NCBI GenBank assembly: GCA_015065395.1
Contig: SVQJ01000038.1
Coordinates: 1 to 11,525 of the forward strand
DNA from: Oscillospiraceae bacterium
GTDB lineage: Bacteria > Bacillota > Clostridia > Oscillospirales > CAG-272
DNA: 11,525 bases
Direction: 5' to 3'
Part shown: positions 1 to 6,151 of the stretch, piece by piece
How positions within the stretch are numbered: position 1 is the stretch's first letter
Layout: each line of letters opens with the position of its first letter
Notes under the pieces: generated by a model
The model's database searches: none
Seen by the model: only the letters and a program-made list of their open reading frames with translations
What the model was told of the DNA's origin: nothing
Position numbers and translations under genes: made by a program

Positions 1-479
1 CGGAGCGCGGCCGTTATCACCATCATATTTTCCTGCCCGGGGGCATTGACCGTTCCCTTCTCGAGGACAAGTGGCAGTACGGCTATGCAAACTGCGACAG
101 ACTGCAGTTTAACGAGGGGGGCATTGCAGATCTTGCGGACTACGTTGTGGAAAAGCAAGATCGAGTTACCGTTCGCCGTTGGCGTGCGAGCAGAAACGTT
201 AAAAAGCCCATTGAAAAGCCAACGAGAGACCACATTTACGACAGAAAACGTGCTCTTTCCATGACGAGCCCCCTGACGGCTTACGAAAACACCTGTGCAC
301 TTTACCCCGGATACATAATGAGCGAGGATCCTTACATACAGGAAAACGAGCTGAACGGAGGAGTATACCTTTCCATGAAGTTTTACCGCGAGGACGCCGA
401 CTATATGCAGAGGCGAAAGAAGCTCGGCAGATACATAGATCAAAGGCGGACGAAGAACGGCAAACTGAAAGGAGCGTGA
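1..479 (+). CDS. Rolling-circle replication initiator-like HUH endonuclease, 3' part (partial)
   Basis: This gene is cut by the left window edge; the first complete codon is at 3, and 158 codons plus the stop are visible. Near the visible start is a His-rich motif, GRYHHHIFLPGG, matching the metal-binding HUH motif of rolling-circle nickases. About 40 residues on, LADYVVEKQ contains a tyrosine (codon 141-143) in the place expected for the nucleophile that nicks DNA and stays linked to the 5' end. It is followed by RRWRASRNVKKP, resembling the conserved 'W-SRN-KKP' segment of the Rep/G2P-like 'rolling circle replication-associated' proteins of Firmicutes phages and elements. The C-terminus is rich in Lys and Arg, fitting DNA binding. 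Family membership is from remembered motif patterns; nicking activity is inferred. The stop overlaps the next start by one base (TGATG), so the two are probably co-translated. The N-terminus is not visible, so fusion to other domains cannot be excluded. Confidence 0.7.
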   Translation, partial: ERGRYHHHIFLPGGIDRSLLEDKWQYGYANCDRLQFNEGGIADLADYVVEKQDRVTVRRWRASRNVKKPIEKPTRDHIYDRKRALSMTSPLTAYENTCALYPGYIMSEDPYIQENELNGGVYLSMKFYREDADYMQRRKKLGRYIDQRRTKNGKLKGA

Positions 480-811
480 TGCACTTGAAATACCGTGAGA
501 GGGCCCGATGGGGACTCTCGGAGGATGAATGCAGGTACATATACACTGTTTGTCAGCTGTTTTCGCGGCAGGACAGTGCCGTTCAGAAGCGGATAACGGC
601 TGTTCTTGACGACGTTTCACGGCCGAGAGGGATTGACGACGGTACCGACGAATACGCAAAAGAAAAAAGCCTCCGAAAGGGGGCTTTATGGGCATGCCTT
701 TCAACGAAAGCCGATCAGACGGCTGTTGCAGTTAAATACAATTACGATCAATCAACGATCTCGAGGATGGTGCGGGACTTTTACAAGGAATATAAACGAC
801 GGTATTTATAA
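479..811 (+). CDS. Small protein with C-terminal helix-turn-helix, candidate phage regulator
   Basis: A 110-residue protein starting at the ATG that shares one base with the upstream stop. AAAGGAG at 468-474 is well spaced for this ATG and too close for the GTG at 476, so the ATG is preferred. The N-terminal half is charged and helical. Residues about 79-98 (QTAVAVKYNYDQSTISRMVR) look like a helix-turn-helix, with STISR as the start of a recognition helix. It ends in a basic tail (FYKEYKRRYL). I do not recognise a named family. In many Firmicutes phages a small HTH protein (ArpU-like or sigma-like late regulator) lies between replication and terminase genes, so a late-transcription regulator is a reasonable guess from position and fold only. 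A strong hairpin at 666-687 lies inside the gene, and a terminator follows 20 bases after the stop. Confidence 0.6.
   Translation: MHLKYRERARWGLSEDECRYIYTVCQLFSRQDSAVQKRITAVLDDVSRPRGIDDGTDEYAKEKSLRKGALWACLSTKADQTAVAVKYNYDQSTISRMVRDFYKEYKRRYL
666..687 (-). terminator. Intragenic hairpin that reads as an intrinsic terminator on the minus strand
   Basis: Bases 666-674 (AAAGCCTCC) pair fully with 679-687 (GGGGGCTTT), with one wobble pair, around a GAAA tetraloop. On the plus strand the hairpin is followed only by a short TTT within its own stem and then ATG, so it should not stop late transcription well. Read on the minus strand, the stem is followed by a T-rich tract (complement of the A-run at 661-668 and beyond), which is the classic Rho-independent layout. 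It lies inside the HTH-protein gene and could be a coding coincidence (codons for KSLRKGAL). If real it would block antisense transcripts entering the replication region. Confidence 0.35.
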
Positions 812-830
812 CAGCTACCAAGCACAGCTG

Positions 831-870
831 CGCCGAAGCCTTTGCTTACTAGGGTTTTCGGCGTTTTTTT
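831..870 (+). terminator. Rho-independent terminator closing the upstream unit
   Basis: CGCCGAA (831-837) pairs with TTCGGCG (857-863), with a loop of about 19 bases, and is followed directly by a run of seven T (864-870). It lies 20 bases after the stop of the HTH-protein gene and about 70 bases before the small terminase start. It therefore separates the replication/regulatory genes from the late operon. Confidence 0.8.
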
Positions 871-882
871 GTTCTTTTTAAC

Positions 883-910
883 TTGCATATCACAGCCACT
901 TTTTTATGTT
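883..910 (+). promoter_or_regulatory. Candidate sigma-70-type promoter for the late operon
   Basis: TTGCAT (883-888) as -35 and TATGTT (905-910) as -10, separated by 16 bases, lie just after the terminator and 30 bases before the terS start. Both boxes are imperfect matches to TTGACA/TATAAT and the spacer is slightly short. Late promoters of phages are often activator-dependent and weak by consensus, which would fit, but the match is only suggestive. A second -10-like TATGCT at 910-915 has poor spacing. Confidence 0.3.
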
Positions 911-923
911 ATGCTTTTCTTAT

Positions 924-930
924 AGAAAGG
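924..930 (+). promoter_or_regulatory. Ribosome binding site that sets the terS start
   Basis: AGAAAGG lies 9 bases before the ATG at 940. The same core precedes the portal start (2891-2897), and GAAAGG precedes the last gene (11478-11483). It supports ATG 940 over the upstream TTG at 883, which has no such site. Confidence 0.6.
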
Positions 931-939
931 CGAAAAAGG

Positions 940-1443
940 ATGGGAAGAAAAAAGAGCTACACAGAAAAAAGCTTTCAAAAGGCTTGCACGGAATACTTTA
1001 ATTCCATCTCAGCTGAGAGACCTGTTAAGGAGCTTTACGACACCGGAAGGACTAACAAGAGCGGCTATCCCGTTATGGCATACCGTGACGTTATGATGCC
1101 TGACGGAAAGACGCCCATGAAGCAACGAGTATACTTCGTTCCTCCTTCGATGCTTGACTTATATCTCTACCTCGACATATCAAAGCAGACTGCATCAAAC
1201 TACAAAAAGCGGGGCGGACTTTACGAGAGGGCTCTTATAGAGGCTGATCTCATGGTTGAGGCATACAAGGCTCGGGTTTTGAATGAAGGGATCAAACGGC
1301 CGCAGGGCATTATTTTTGACCTTCAATGCAACCACGGGTGGTCGCCTGAAAAGAAGGCTCAGGACAACGGAGAGGGCGGCGGAGTCGTCATTCTTCCCGA
1401 GATCGACAGGCTTGAAGTGCCTTCGGAGGAAAAAGATGAATAA
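940..1443 (+). CDS. terS: Terminase small subunit (DNA-packaging protein)
   Basis: A 167-residue protein, within the usual size for small terminases. It would bind the phage packaging site and bring the genome to the large subunit. Residues about 70-91 (MLDLYLYLDISKQTASNYKK) form a helix-turn-helix-like segment. Residues 117-134 (GIKRPQGIIFDLQCNHGW) match the pattern 'I-F-L-x-N-x-G-W' common near the C-terminus of gp3/Terminase_2-type small subunits. The end is a Gly/Glu-rich linker with a short acidic tail. The frame is open upstream to a TTG at 883, but ATG 940 has the correctly spaced AGAAAGG site. The 3' end overlaps terL by 8 bases, typical for a terS-terL pair. Assignment rests on motif, size and position directly before an unmistakable large terminase. 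Confidence 0.8.
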   Translation: MGRKKSYTEKSFQKACTEYFNSISAERPVKELYDTGRTNKSGYPVMAYRDVMMPDGKTPMKQRVYFVPPSMLDLYLYLDISKQTASNYKKRGGLYERALIEADLMVEAYKARVLNEGIKRPQGIIFDLQCNHGWSPEKKAQDNGEGGGVVILPEIDRLEVPSEEKDE

Positions 1444-2848
1444 AACTATCTGGACACCGCAGCCGAGGCAGGAAATATTTATGCGCCGTGGAGAGGACGA
1501 AGCTCTTTACGGCGGAGCTGCAGGAGGCGGAAAGAGCGAAGCTCTCGTTATTGAAGCTCTGCGCCAGGTTAAGATCCGACACTACAAGGGGCTTATACTC
1601 AGAAAGACCTATCCGCAGCTGACGGAGCTTATAGACAAGAGCCTGAGATATTACAAGGCAGCATACCCTACTGCCCGATACAACGATTCAAAGCACACTT
1701 GGACCTTCCCTTCGGGGGCTAAGATCATATTCGGTTCTATGAATCACTCAAAGGACAAGCTGAACTACCAGGGACAGGCTTACGACTTTATAGCCTTTGA
1801 CGAGCTTACGCACTTCACATACGACGAGTACATATATCTCGTTTCCCGAAACCGTCCCAACGGCCCCGGCACACGATGCTATATAAGATCTACGGCGAAC
1901 CCCGGCGGCGTTGGTCACGGATGGGTTAAAGAGAGATTTGTTACAGCGGGAGAACCGGAAAAAACAACATGGGAAACGGTTACTTATGACGATCCCGACG
2001 AAGGACGGGTGACTAAGCGCCGCTCAAGAGTATTCATACCCGCAAAGGTATATGACAACAAGGCGCTCTTAAAAAACGATCCTACATATCTTGCAAGGCT
2101 TGCTTCCATGCCAGCGGCGGAAAGGGCTGCTCTTCTTGACGGAAGCTGGGACAGCTATTCGGGACAGTTTTTCTCAGAATGGAGAAACGATCCTTCGCAT
2201 TATATTGACCGCCGATGGACACACGTTTGCGAGCCGTTCGATATATCAAGTGCAAACGTGCGCATTTACCGTTCATACGACTTCGGTTACGAAAAGCCCT
2301 TCTCCTGCGGATGGTGGGCTATCACTCCAGACGGCACATTTTACCGAATTATGGAGTGGTACGGCTCGGACGGCACTCCTAACAAGGGTCTTGAAATGAA
2401 CCCTGAGGATCAATTTCGCGAGATAAACCGTATTGAAAATGAACATCCATGGTTCAAGGGGCGCAAGATCTACGGCGTTGCAGACCCATCTATTTGGGAC
2501 GGCTCACGCGGAGTGAGCGTAGCTGAGATGGCAGAGCGAAATCACGTTTTTTTTGAGCCGGGAATAAACGACCGAATTCCCGGATGGATGCAATGCCATT
2601 ACAGGTTGCAATTCAACGAGCAGGGGTACGCACGTATGTACGTATTCAAGAACTGCAAGGATTTTATAAGAACTATCCCTTCCCTGGTGTTCTCAGAAAA
2701 GCACATTGAGGATCTTGACACGGACGGAGAGGATCACGCGGCCGACGAATGGCGATATTTTTGCATGAGCCATCCCGTGGCTCCGAGGATGCCCGTTAAG
2801 GCTCCTGAGTTCAGCGTTTTCTCCGATCCTTTGGATCTTTTGAAGTGA
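1436..2848 (+). CDS. terL: Terminase large subunit (packaging ATPase and nuclease)
   Basis: A 470-residue motor that pumps DNA into the prohead and cuts concatemers. ATPase motifs are clear: Walker A GGAAGGGKS (residues 26-34), Walker B FIAFDE (118-123, with D122 and E123), and coupling motif STAN (152-155) followed by PGGVGHGW. The C-terminal RNase H-like nuclease shows acidic residues in the expected places: YDFGY (D282), GVADPS (D350) and DHAADEWRY (D433, D437). All motifs are intact and the length is usual. The frame is open upstream to 1283, but ATG 1436 has GGAGGA at 1425-1430 five bases before it and keeps the normal short overlap with terS. The family is the standard Terminase_6/XtmB-like group. 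Confidence 0.95.
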   Translation: MNKTIWTPQPRQEIFMRRGEDEALYGGAAGGGKSEALVIEALRQVKIRHYKGLILRKTYPQLTELIDKSLRYYKAAYPTARYNDSKHTWTFPSGAKIIFGSMNHSKDKLNYQGQAYDFIAFDELTHFTYDEYIYLVSRNRPNGPGTRCYIRSTANPGGVGHGWVKERFVTAGEPEKTTWETVTYDDPDEGRVTKRRSRVFIPAKVYDNKALLKNDPTYLARLASMPAAERAALLDGSWDSYSGQFFSEWRNDPSHYIDRRWTHVCEPFDISSANVRIYRSYDFGYEKPFSCGWWAITPDGTFYRIMEWYGSDGTPNKGLEMNPEDQFREINRIENEHPWFKGRKIYGVADPSIWDGSRGVSVAEMAERNHVFFEPGINDRIPGWMQCHYRLQFNEQGYARMYVFKNCKDFIRTIPSLVFSEKHIEDLDTDGEDHAADEWRYFCMSHPVAPRMPVKAPEFSVFSDPLDLLK

Positions 2849-2903
2849 GGTTTTCCAATTAGAGACAGTTCGGAGTTCCTTCAAGGTATAAGAAAGGCAG
2901 AAT

Positions 2904-4781
2904 ATGAATTTTGGCATAAGAAATTTATTCAAAAGGGGCAATATGCCCGAAGGTGTGAGAGGGACAGCTCCCTCAGCTCCTCAGATGCAGGCGAGGCCGC
3001 CCATTGACAAGCTCTCGGTTCGCAGGGCCGCCGAGCTTCTTGAAAAATATAAATCGGGAAAAGCAAAGCTTGAGGCTCGCATCGTTGAAAACGAGCAGTT
3101 CTGGAAGCTGAAGCAATGGGAAACTCACAAAAAGGACAATACAGCAGGAAGGCCGAGTGCTACTGCCGTTCTCTGGAACTGCATTGCATCAAAGCATGCG
3201 GATTTTATGGACGGATACCCTTCCCCGAACGTTCTCCCCCGCATGGCAGACGACGAGGAGGAGGCAAAGCTTCTCTCCGACGTTATTCCCTGCGTTCTTC
3301 GCCAGGGCGGATTTCGCGAGGCTTATGACGAGTGCTCTCTTGAGAAGCTCAAGCAGGGCTGCGGAATATACGGAGTATTCTGGGATCCCGACCTTCACGG
3401 CGGCATCGGAGACATAGTTTATAAATCCATAGATCCTCTTATGCTCTTCTGGGAGCCCGGCAAGACGGATCTTCAAAAGAGCTCAAACGTTTTCCTTTGC
3501 GATCTTGTTGACAATGAGACTCTAAAAAATCAATACCCCGACATTCTCAAAGACAAGACGCTCTCCCTTGATAAGAACGTTTCCAAGTACATATACGAGG
3601 ATTCCGTTGACACGAGCAACATGAGCCTTGTTGTTGACTGGTATTACAAGAAGCGAATCGGAGGGCAGGACGTTCTTCATTTTGCAAAGTTCGTTGGGGA
3701 CACGCTACTTTACTCTACAGAGAATGCGGGACTTCCCTATCTTTACGCTCACGGCCGATATCCCTTTGAGCCCGATACCCTTCACAGGATAAAGGGAACT
3801 TGGTTCGGCTTCGGATATATAGACATCGGCAAGGGAGATCAGACCATCATAGACGAGCTCTCCGAGTGCATCGTTAAAAATACGAAATGGGGAGTTAAGC
3901 CCAGGTATCTTTCAAAGATGGGCGGCGGAATCAATGAAAAGGAATTTGCGGATCTTTCCCGAGAGATCGTTCACTTCGAAGGACAGAGCACGGACATAAA
4001 GCCCGTTGATTACAAGCCCCTGCAGGGAAATTATCTTGCCTTTATGGAATCAAAGATCGCGCTCCTCAAGGAATGCACGGGAAACCGTGACGTTAATAAC
4101 GGCGGAACGGTTAGCGGAGTGACGGCCGCAAGCGGCATTGCCGCAATGCAGGAATCCGGCTCTAAGCTTTCCAGAGATGCAATTAGCGGTACATATCACG
4201 CTTTTGAAAAAGTTATATATCTCACAATCGAGCTCATGCGCGAGAAGTATGATTCGAAGCGTTATTTCAGAATCACCGGGGACAGTGGGCAGGCTGAGTA
4301 CATTGAATACACCAATGCTCTTCTCCGCGGCCAGGATCAGACTGTTGCAGGGGGGACAAGCGTTGGCCTTCGCCGCCCCGAATTTGACATTATCGTTACC
4401 GCCGAGAAGGCTTCGCCCTATAAGAAGATCGAGCGCAACGAGCTTATGATGAGCCTTTACGGCATGGGCATACTTCAGCCACAGAATGCACCTGCCGCCA
4501 TGCAGCTTCTCTCTCTCATGGATTTCGAAGGCAAGGAGAGAATCATGGCCAAGGTGGCCGAAAACGGCACTCTTAACGACAGGCTGCTTCAGTATCAGCA
4601 GCTCGCTCTTGATCTGGCAACGGAATACGACCCTGCTCTTGCAGAGGAGATAGCCATGGCCATTGAAAGCGGGATGCCGAGAGAGAGTGCGCCGACCTTG
4701 AAGAGCTCCGGCAAAAGCTCCGCCGAAAGCCGCTTGGAACGAGTGCGCGATGAGGCGCAGGAGAGGTCGCAGCCGGGATGA
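2904..4781 (+). CDS. Portal protein
   Basis: A 625-residue protein directly after terL, where the portal is normally found. Portals form the dodecameric ring through which DNA enters and leaves the capsid. Features seen: a charged helical N-terminal region, a central part with the sequence GCGIYGVFWDPDL and SIDPLMLFWEPG, and a segment from residue 381 (MESKIALLKECTGNRDV then GGTVSGVTAASGIAAMQESG). That segment looks like the Gly/Ala-rich region before the long helix in podovirus-type portals. The C-terminus is a charged Ser/Arg/Glu-rich tail. The size is between SPP1-type (about 500) and P22-type (725) portals. ATG 2904 has AGAAAGG at 2891-2897; a second in-frame ATG at 2943 has its own AAAAGGGG site, so the true start could be 13 residues later. 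The stop overlaps the protease start (ATGA). Assignment is strong by context, moderate by motif. Confidence 0.85.
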   Translation: MNFGIRNLFKRGNMPEGVRGTAPSAPQMQARPPIDKLSVRRAAELLEKYKSGKAKLEARIVENEQFWKLKQWETHKKDNTAGRPSATAVLWNCIASKHADFMDGYPSPNVLPRMADDEEEAKLLSDVIPCVLRQGGFREAYDECSLEKLKQGCGIYGVFWDPDLHGGIGDIVYKSIDPLMLFWEPGKTDLQKSSNVFLCDLVDNETLKNQYPDILKDKTLSLDKNVSKYIYEDSVDTSNMSLVVDWYYKKRIGGQDVLHFAKFVGDTLLYSTENAGLPYLYAHGRYPFEPDTLHRIKGTWFGFGYIDIGKGDQTIIDELSECIVKNTKWGVKPRYLSKMGGGINEKEFADLSREIVHFEGQSTDIKPVDYKPLQGNYLAFMESKIALLKECTGNRDVNNGGTVSGVTAASGIAAMQESGSKLSRDAISGTYHAFEKVIYLTIELMREKYDSKRYFRITGDSGQAEYIEYTNALLRGQDQTVAGGTSVGLRRPEFDIIVTAEKASPYKKIERNELMMSLYGMGILQPQNAPAAMQLLSLMDFEGKERIMAKVAENGTLNDRLLQYQQLALDLATEYDPALAEEIAMAIESGMPRESAPTLKSSGKSSAESRLERVRDEAQERSQPG

Positions 4782-5137
4782 TAAAGATTGAATACTGCCC
4801 TGAGCGCTTTCACATAAAGGCTCGTGGCCACGCAGGATACGGCACTCACGGAAATGATATTATCTGCTCTGCAGTTTCTACACTTATAGAAACTTTGGCC
4901 TTTTGCATCATCGGCTACAGCATGGCTCTTGAAAGAGAGCCGACAATTATGATCGACGAGGAGAGCGCTCTGATCGAGATCTCTGCCGTGCCGAAAAAGG
5001 AATACGAGAGGGATATTTCCCTTCTCTTCTGGTTCTGCTTATGCGGGCTTGACGCCCTTTGTGAGCAGTTCCCGAAAAACGTTGGTATTACCGTTCTCAG
5101 GCAAGAGGACGAGCTACATACAGATTCGCGCCCTTAA
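4778..5137 (+). CDS. prp: Prp-family cysteine protease, phage-encoded capsid-maturation protease
   Basis: A 119-residue protein of the Prp family (Peptidase_Prp), the enzymes that remove the N-terminal extension of ribosomal protein L27 in Firmicutes. The signature GHAGYGTHGNDIICSAVS (residues 17-34) carries the catalytic His (H18) and Cys (C30) with the 12-residue spacing of the staphylococcal enzyme (H22, C34), plus the D-I-x-C core. It is slightly longer than staphylococcal Prp (about 106), mainly by a polar C-terminal tail. It overlaps the portal stop by four bases (ATGA), so translation is probably coupled. It is followed by scaffold and major capsid genes whose products both begin with an L27-like cleavage sequence. 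The inferred role is trimming of those two proteins during head assembly. In phage 80alpha the host Prp performs this cleavage; here the enzyme is in the phage operon. It could also act on host L27. Confidence 0.9.
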   Translation: MIKIEYCPERFHIKARGHAGYGTHGNDIICSAVSTLIETLAFCIIGYSMALEREPTIMIDEESALIEISAVPKKEYERDISLLFWFCLCGLDALCEQFPKNVGITVLRQEDELHTDSRP

Positions 5138-5142
5138 GGCGC
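5128..5142 (+). other. Small hairpin at the prp-scaffold junction with the prp stop codon in its loop
   Basis: GCGCC (5128-5132) pairs with GGCGC (5138-5142), leaving the loop CTTAA, which includes the prp stop codon TAA (5135-5137). No T-run follows, so it is not a terminator. It could be an RNA processing or stability element separating low prp expression from high scaffold expression, or chance. Confidence 0.3.
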
Positions 5143-5175
5143 AGATGCGACGGGTATATCCCGGAAAGGATTATT

Positions 5176-6129
5176 ATGCTTTTGAAATTTTTTAATCTTC
5201 AGCTGTTCGCAGATGCTGAAGGTGCTTCGGGCGCCGCCCCTTCTTCGGGTGCGGGAGGTCAGGCCGCCGCTGACACGGGAGCGACTGCGCCTGCCATGCA
5301 GTCAAATGCAGCCGACACAGCCGCACAGGGGGCGGACACAGGAACAGGTGGCGGTATGCAGGGAGAACGCTTGCCCTGGGAACAGGTACGCGAGCTTTAC
5401 CGCGAAGAAATCGATGCTGATGCCAAGGAATATGCAAAGCGATACTCAAAGGATGCGGTTGCGAAGAGGACAGCAAAGCTCAAAGCTCAAAACGAAGAGT
5501 TTGAAGCTTTGAAGCCTTATCTTGACCGTGAGCTTTACCGCCACGGCTTAAAGCCCGGTGATTACAAGGCTCTCAAGGAAAAGGGTGATGCCGACAGATC
5601 TCTCTTCAGGGAGAGGGCCATGGCAAACGGCACCACCGAAGAGGTTGAGGAGGCTTTATACAATGCTCGACGAGAGGTTGAGGACACCAAGGCTGAAAAT
5701 GAACGCCTGAAGGCTGCCGAAGCTGAGGAAAGAGAGCTTAACGAGATTCGCAAGCAGTACAAGCAGGTTGCGGGGGATGTTCAATCCATTCGCGAGCAGT
5801 TTGATCCTGCCTTCGATCTTAAGGCCGAGATGGCCCAAAACAAGCTTTTTGCAAGGTATGCATCCGAGCCTCACTTTACGATCCTTGAAGCCTACAAGCT
5901 TGCTCATCACGACGATATCGTTGCAAATGCTACAGCGAAGGCCGCTGAGGATGCTGTTGCAAAGACAACAAATGCCATACGCTCGGGAAGCGCAAATGCG
6001 CCCCGGGAGGCCGCTGTTAGCGCAGGTTCTCCCGCAGAAGTGAAGGTTGATCCTTCACGACTCTCCAAAAAGGAGATAGATGATTACATAGCTCAGGCTA
6101 CCAGAGGTATTCCCATTACCTTCAGATAG
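5176..6129 (+). CDS. Capsid scaffolding protein with Prp-type N-terminal leader
   Basis: A 317-residue protein directly before the major capsid gene, the normal scaffold position. The order of regions fits a scaffold: a hydrophobic 12-residue leader MLLKFFNLQLFA, an Ala/Gly/Thr-rich low-complexity stretch (about 13-65), a charged helical body with strong coiled-coil character (about 150-205), and a C-terminal segment with basic and acidic residues that may contact the capsid protein. The leader resembles the start of 80alpha scaffold and of L27 (NLQFFA), which Prp cuts between Phe and Ala; here cleavage after F11 would be expected. The scaffold guides assembly of the prohead and is lost on maturation. 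The AAAGG-type site before ATG 5176 supports the start. No internal protease domain is visible, so this is not a fused protease-scaffold. Confidence 0.8.
   Translation: MLLKFFNLQLFADAEGASGAAPSSGAGGQAAADTGATAPAMQSNAADTAAQGADTGTGGGMQGERLPWEQVRELYREEIDADAKEYAKRYSKDAVAKRTAKLKAQNEEFEALKPYLDRELYRHGLKPGDYKALKEKGDADRSLFRERAMANGTTEEVEEALYNARREVEDTKAENERLKAAEAEERELNEIRKQYKQVAGDVQSIREQFDPAFDLKAEMAQNKLFARYASEPHFTILEAYKLAHHDDIVANATAKAAEDAVAKTTNAIRSGSANAPREAAVSAGSPAEVKVDPSRLSKKEIDDYIAQATRGIPITFR
5191..5211 (+). other. Predicted Prp cleavage site encoded in the scaffold
   Basis: These seven codons encode FNLQLFA (scaffold residues 6-12), matching the L27 N-terminal motif NLQFFA. By analogy with staphylococcal L27 and 80alpha proteins, cleavage would fall between F11 and A12, leaving Ala-Asp-Ala-Glu as the new N-terminus. 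The match is seen; the cleavage is inferred. Confidence 0.75.
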
Positions 6130-6151
6130 CACTGCGGGAAAGGAAAAAAGA

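Noticed and set aside
46..546. Short ORFs overlapping the Rep-like gene in other frames (46-264 plus strand, 199-546 minus strand)
   Set aside because: They lie inside the HUH-protein frame, which has recognisable motifs; their sequences are compositionally odd and lack ribosome binding sites of note.
883..939. Extension of the small terminase to a TTG start at 883
   Set aside because: The TTG overlaps the promoter candidate and has no ribosome binding site, while ATG 940 has AGAAAGG at a good distance. The extra residues do not look like terminase.
1283..1435. Extension of the large terminase into the terS gene
   Set aside because: This would overlap terS by more than 150 bases; ATG 1436 has a GGAGGA site and gives the normal N-terminus before Walker A.
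5346..5358. Possible internal start in the scaffold gene (AGGTGG before ATG 5356), giving a leaderless short scaffold
   Set aside because: The match to a ribosome binding site is modest and lies in a Gly-coding repeat-rich stretch; no other support.
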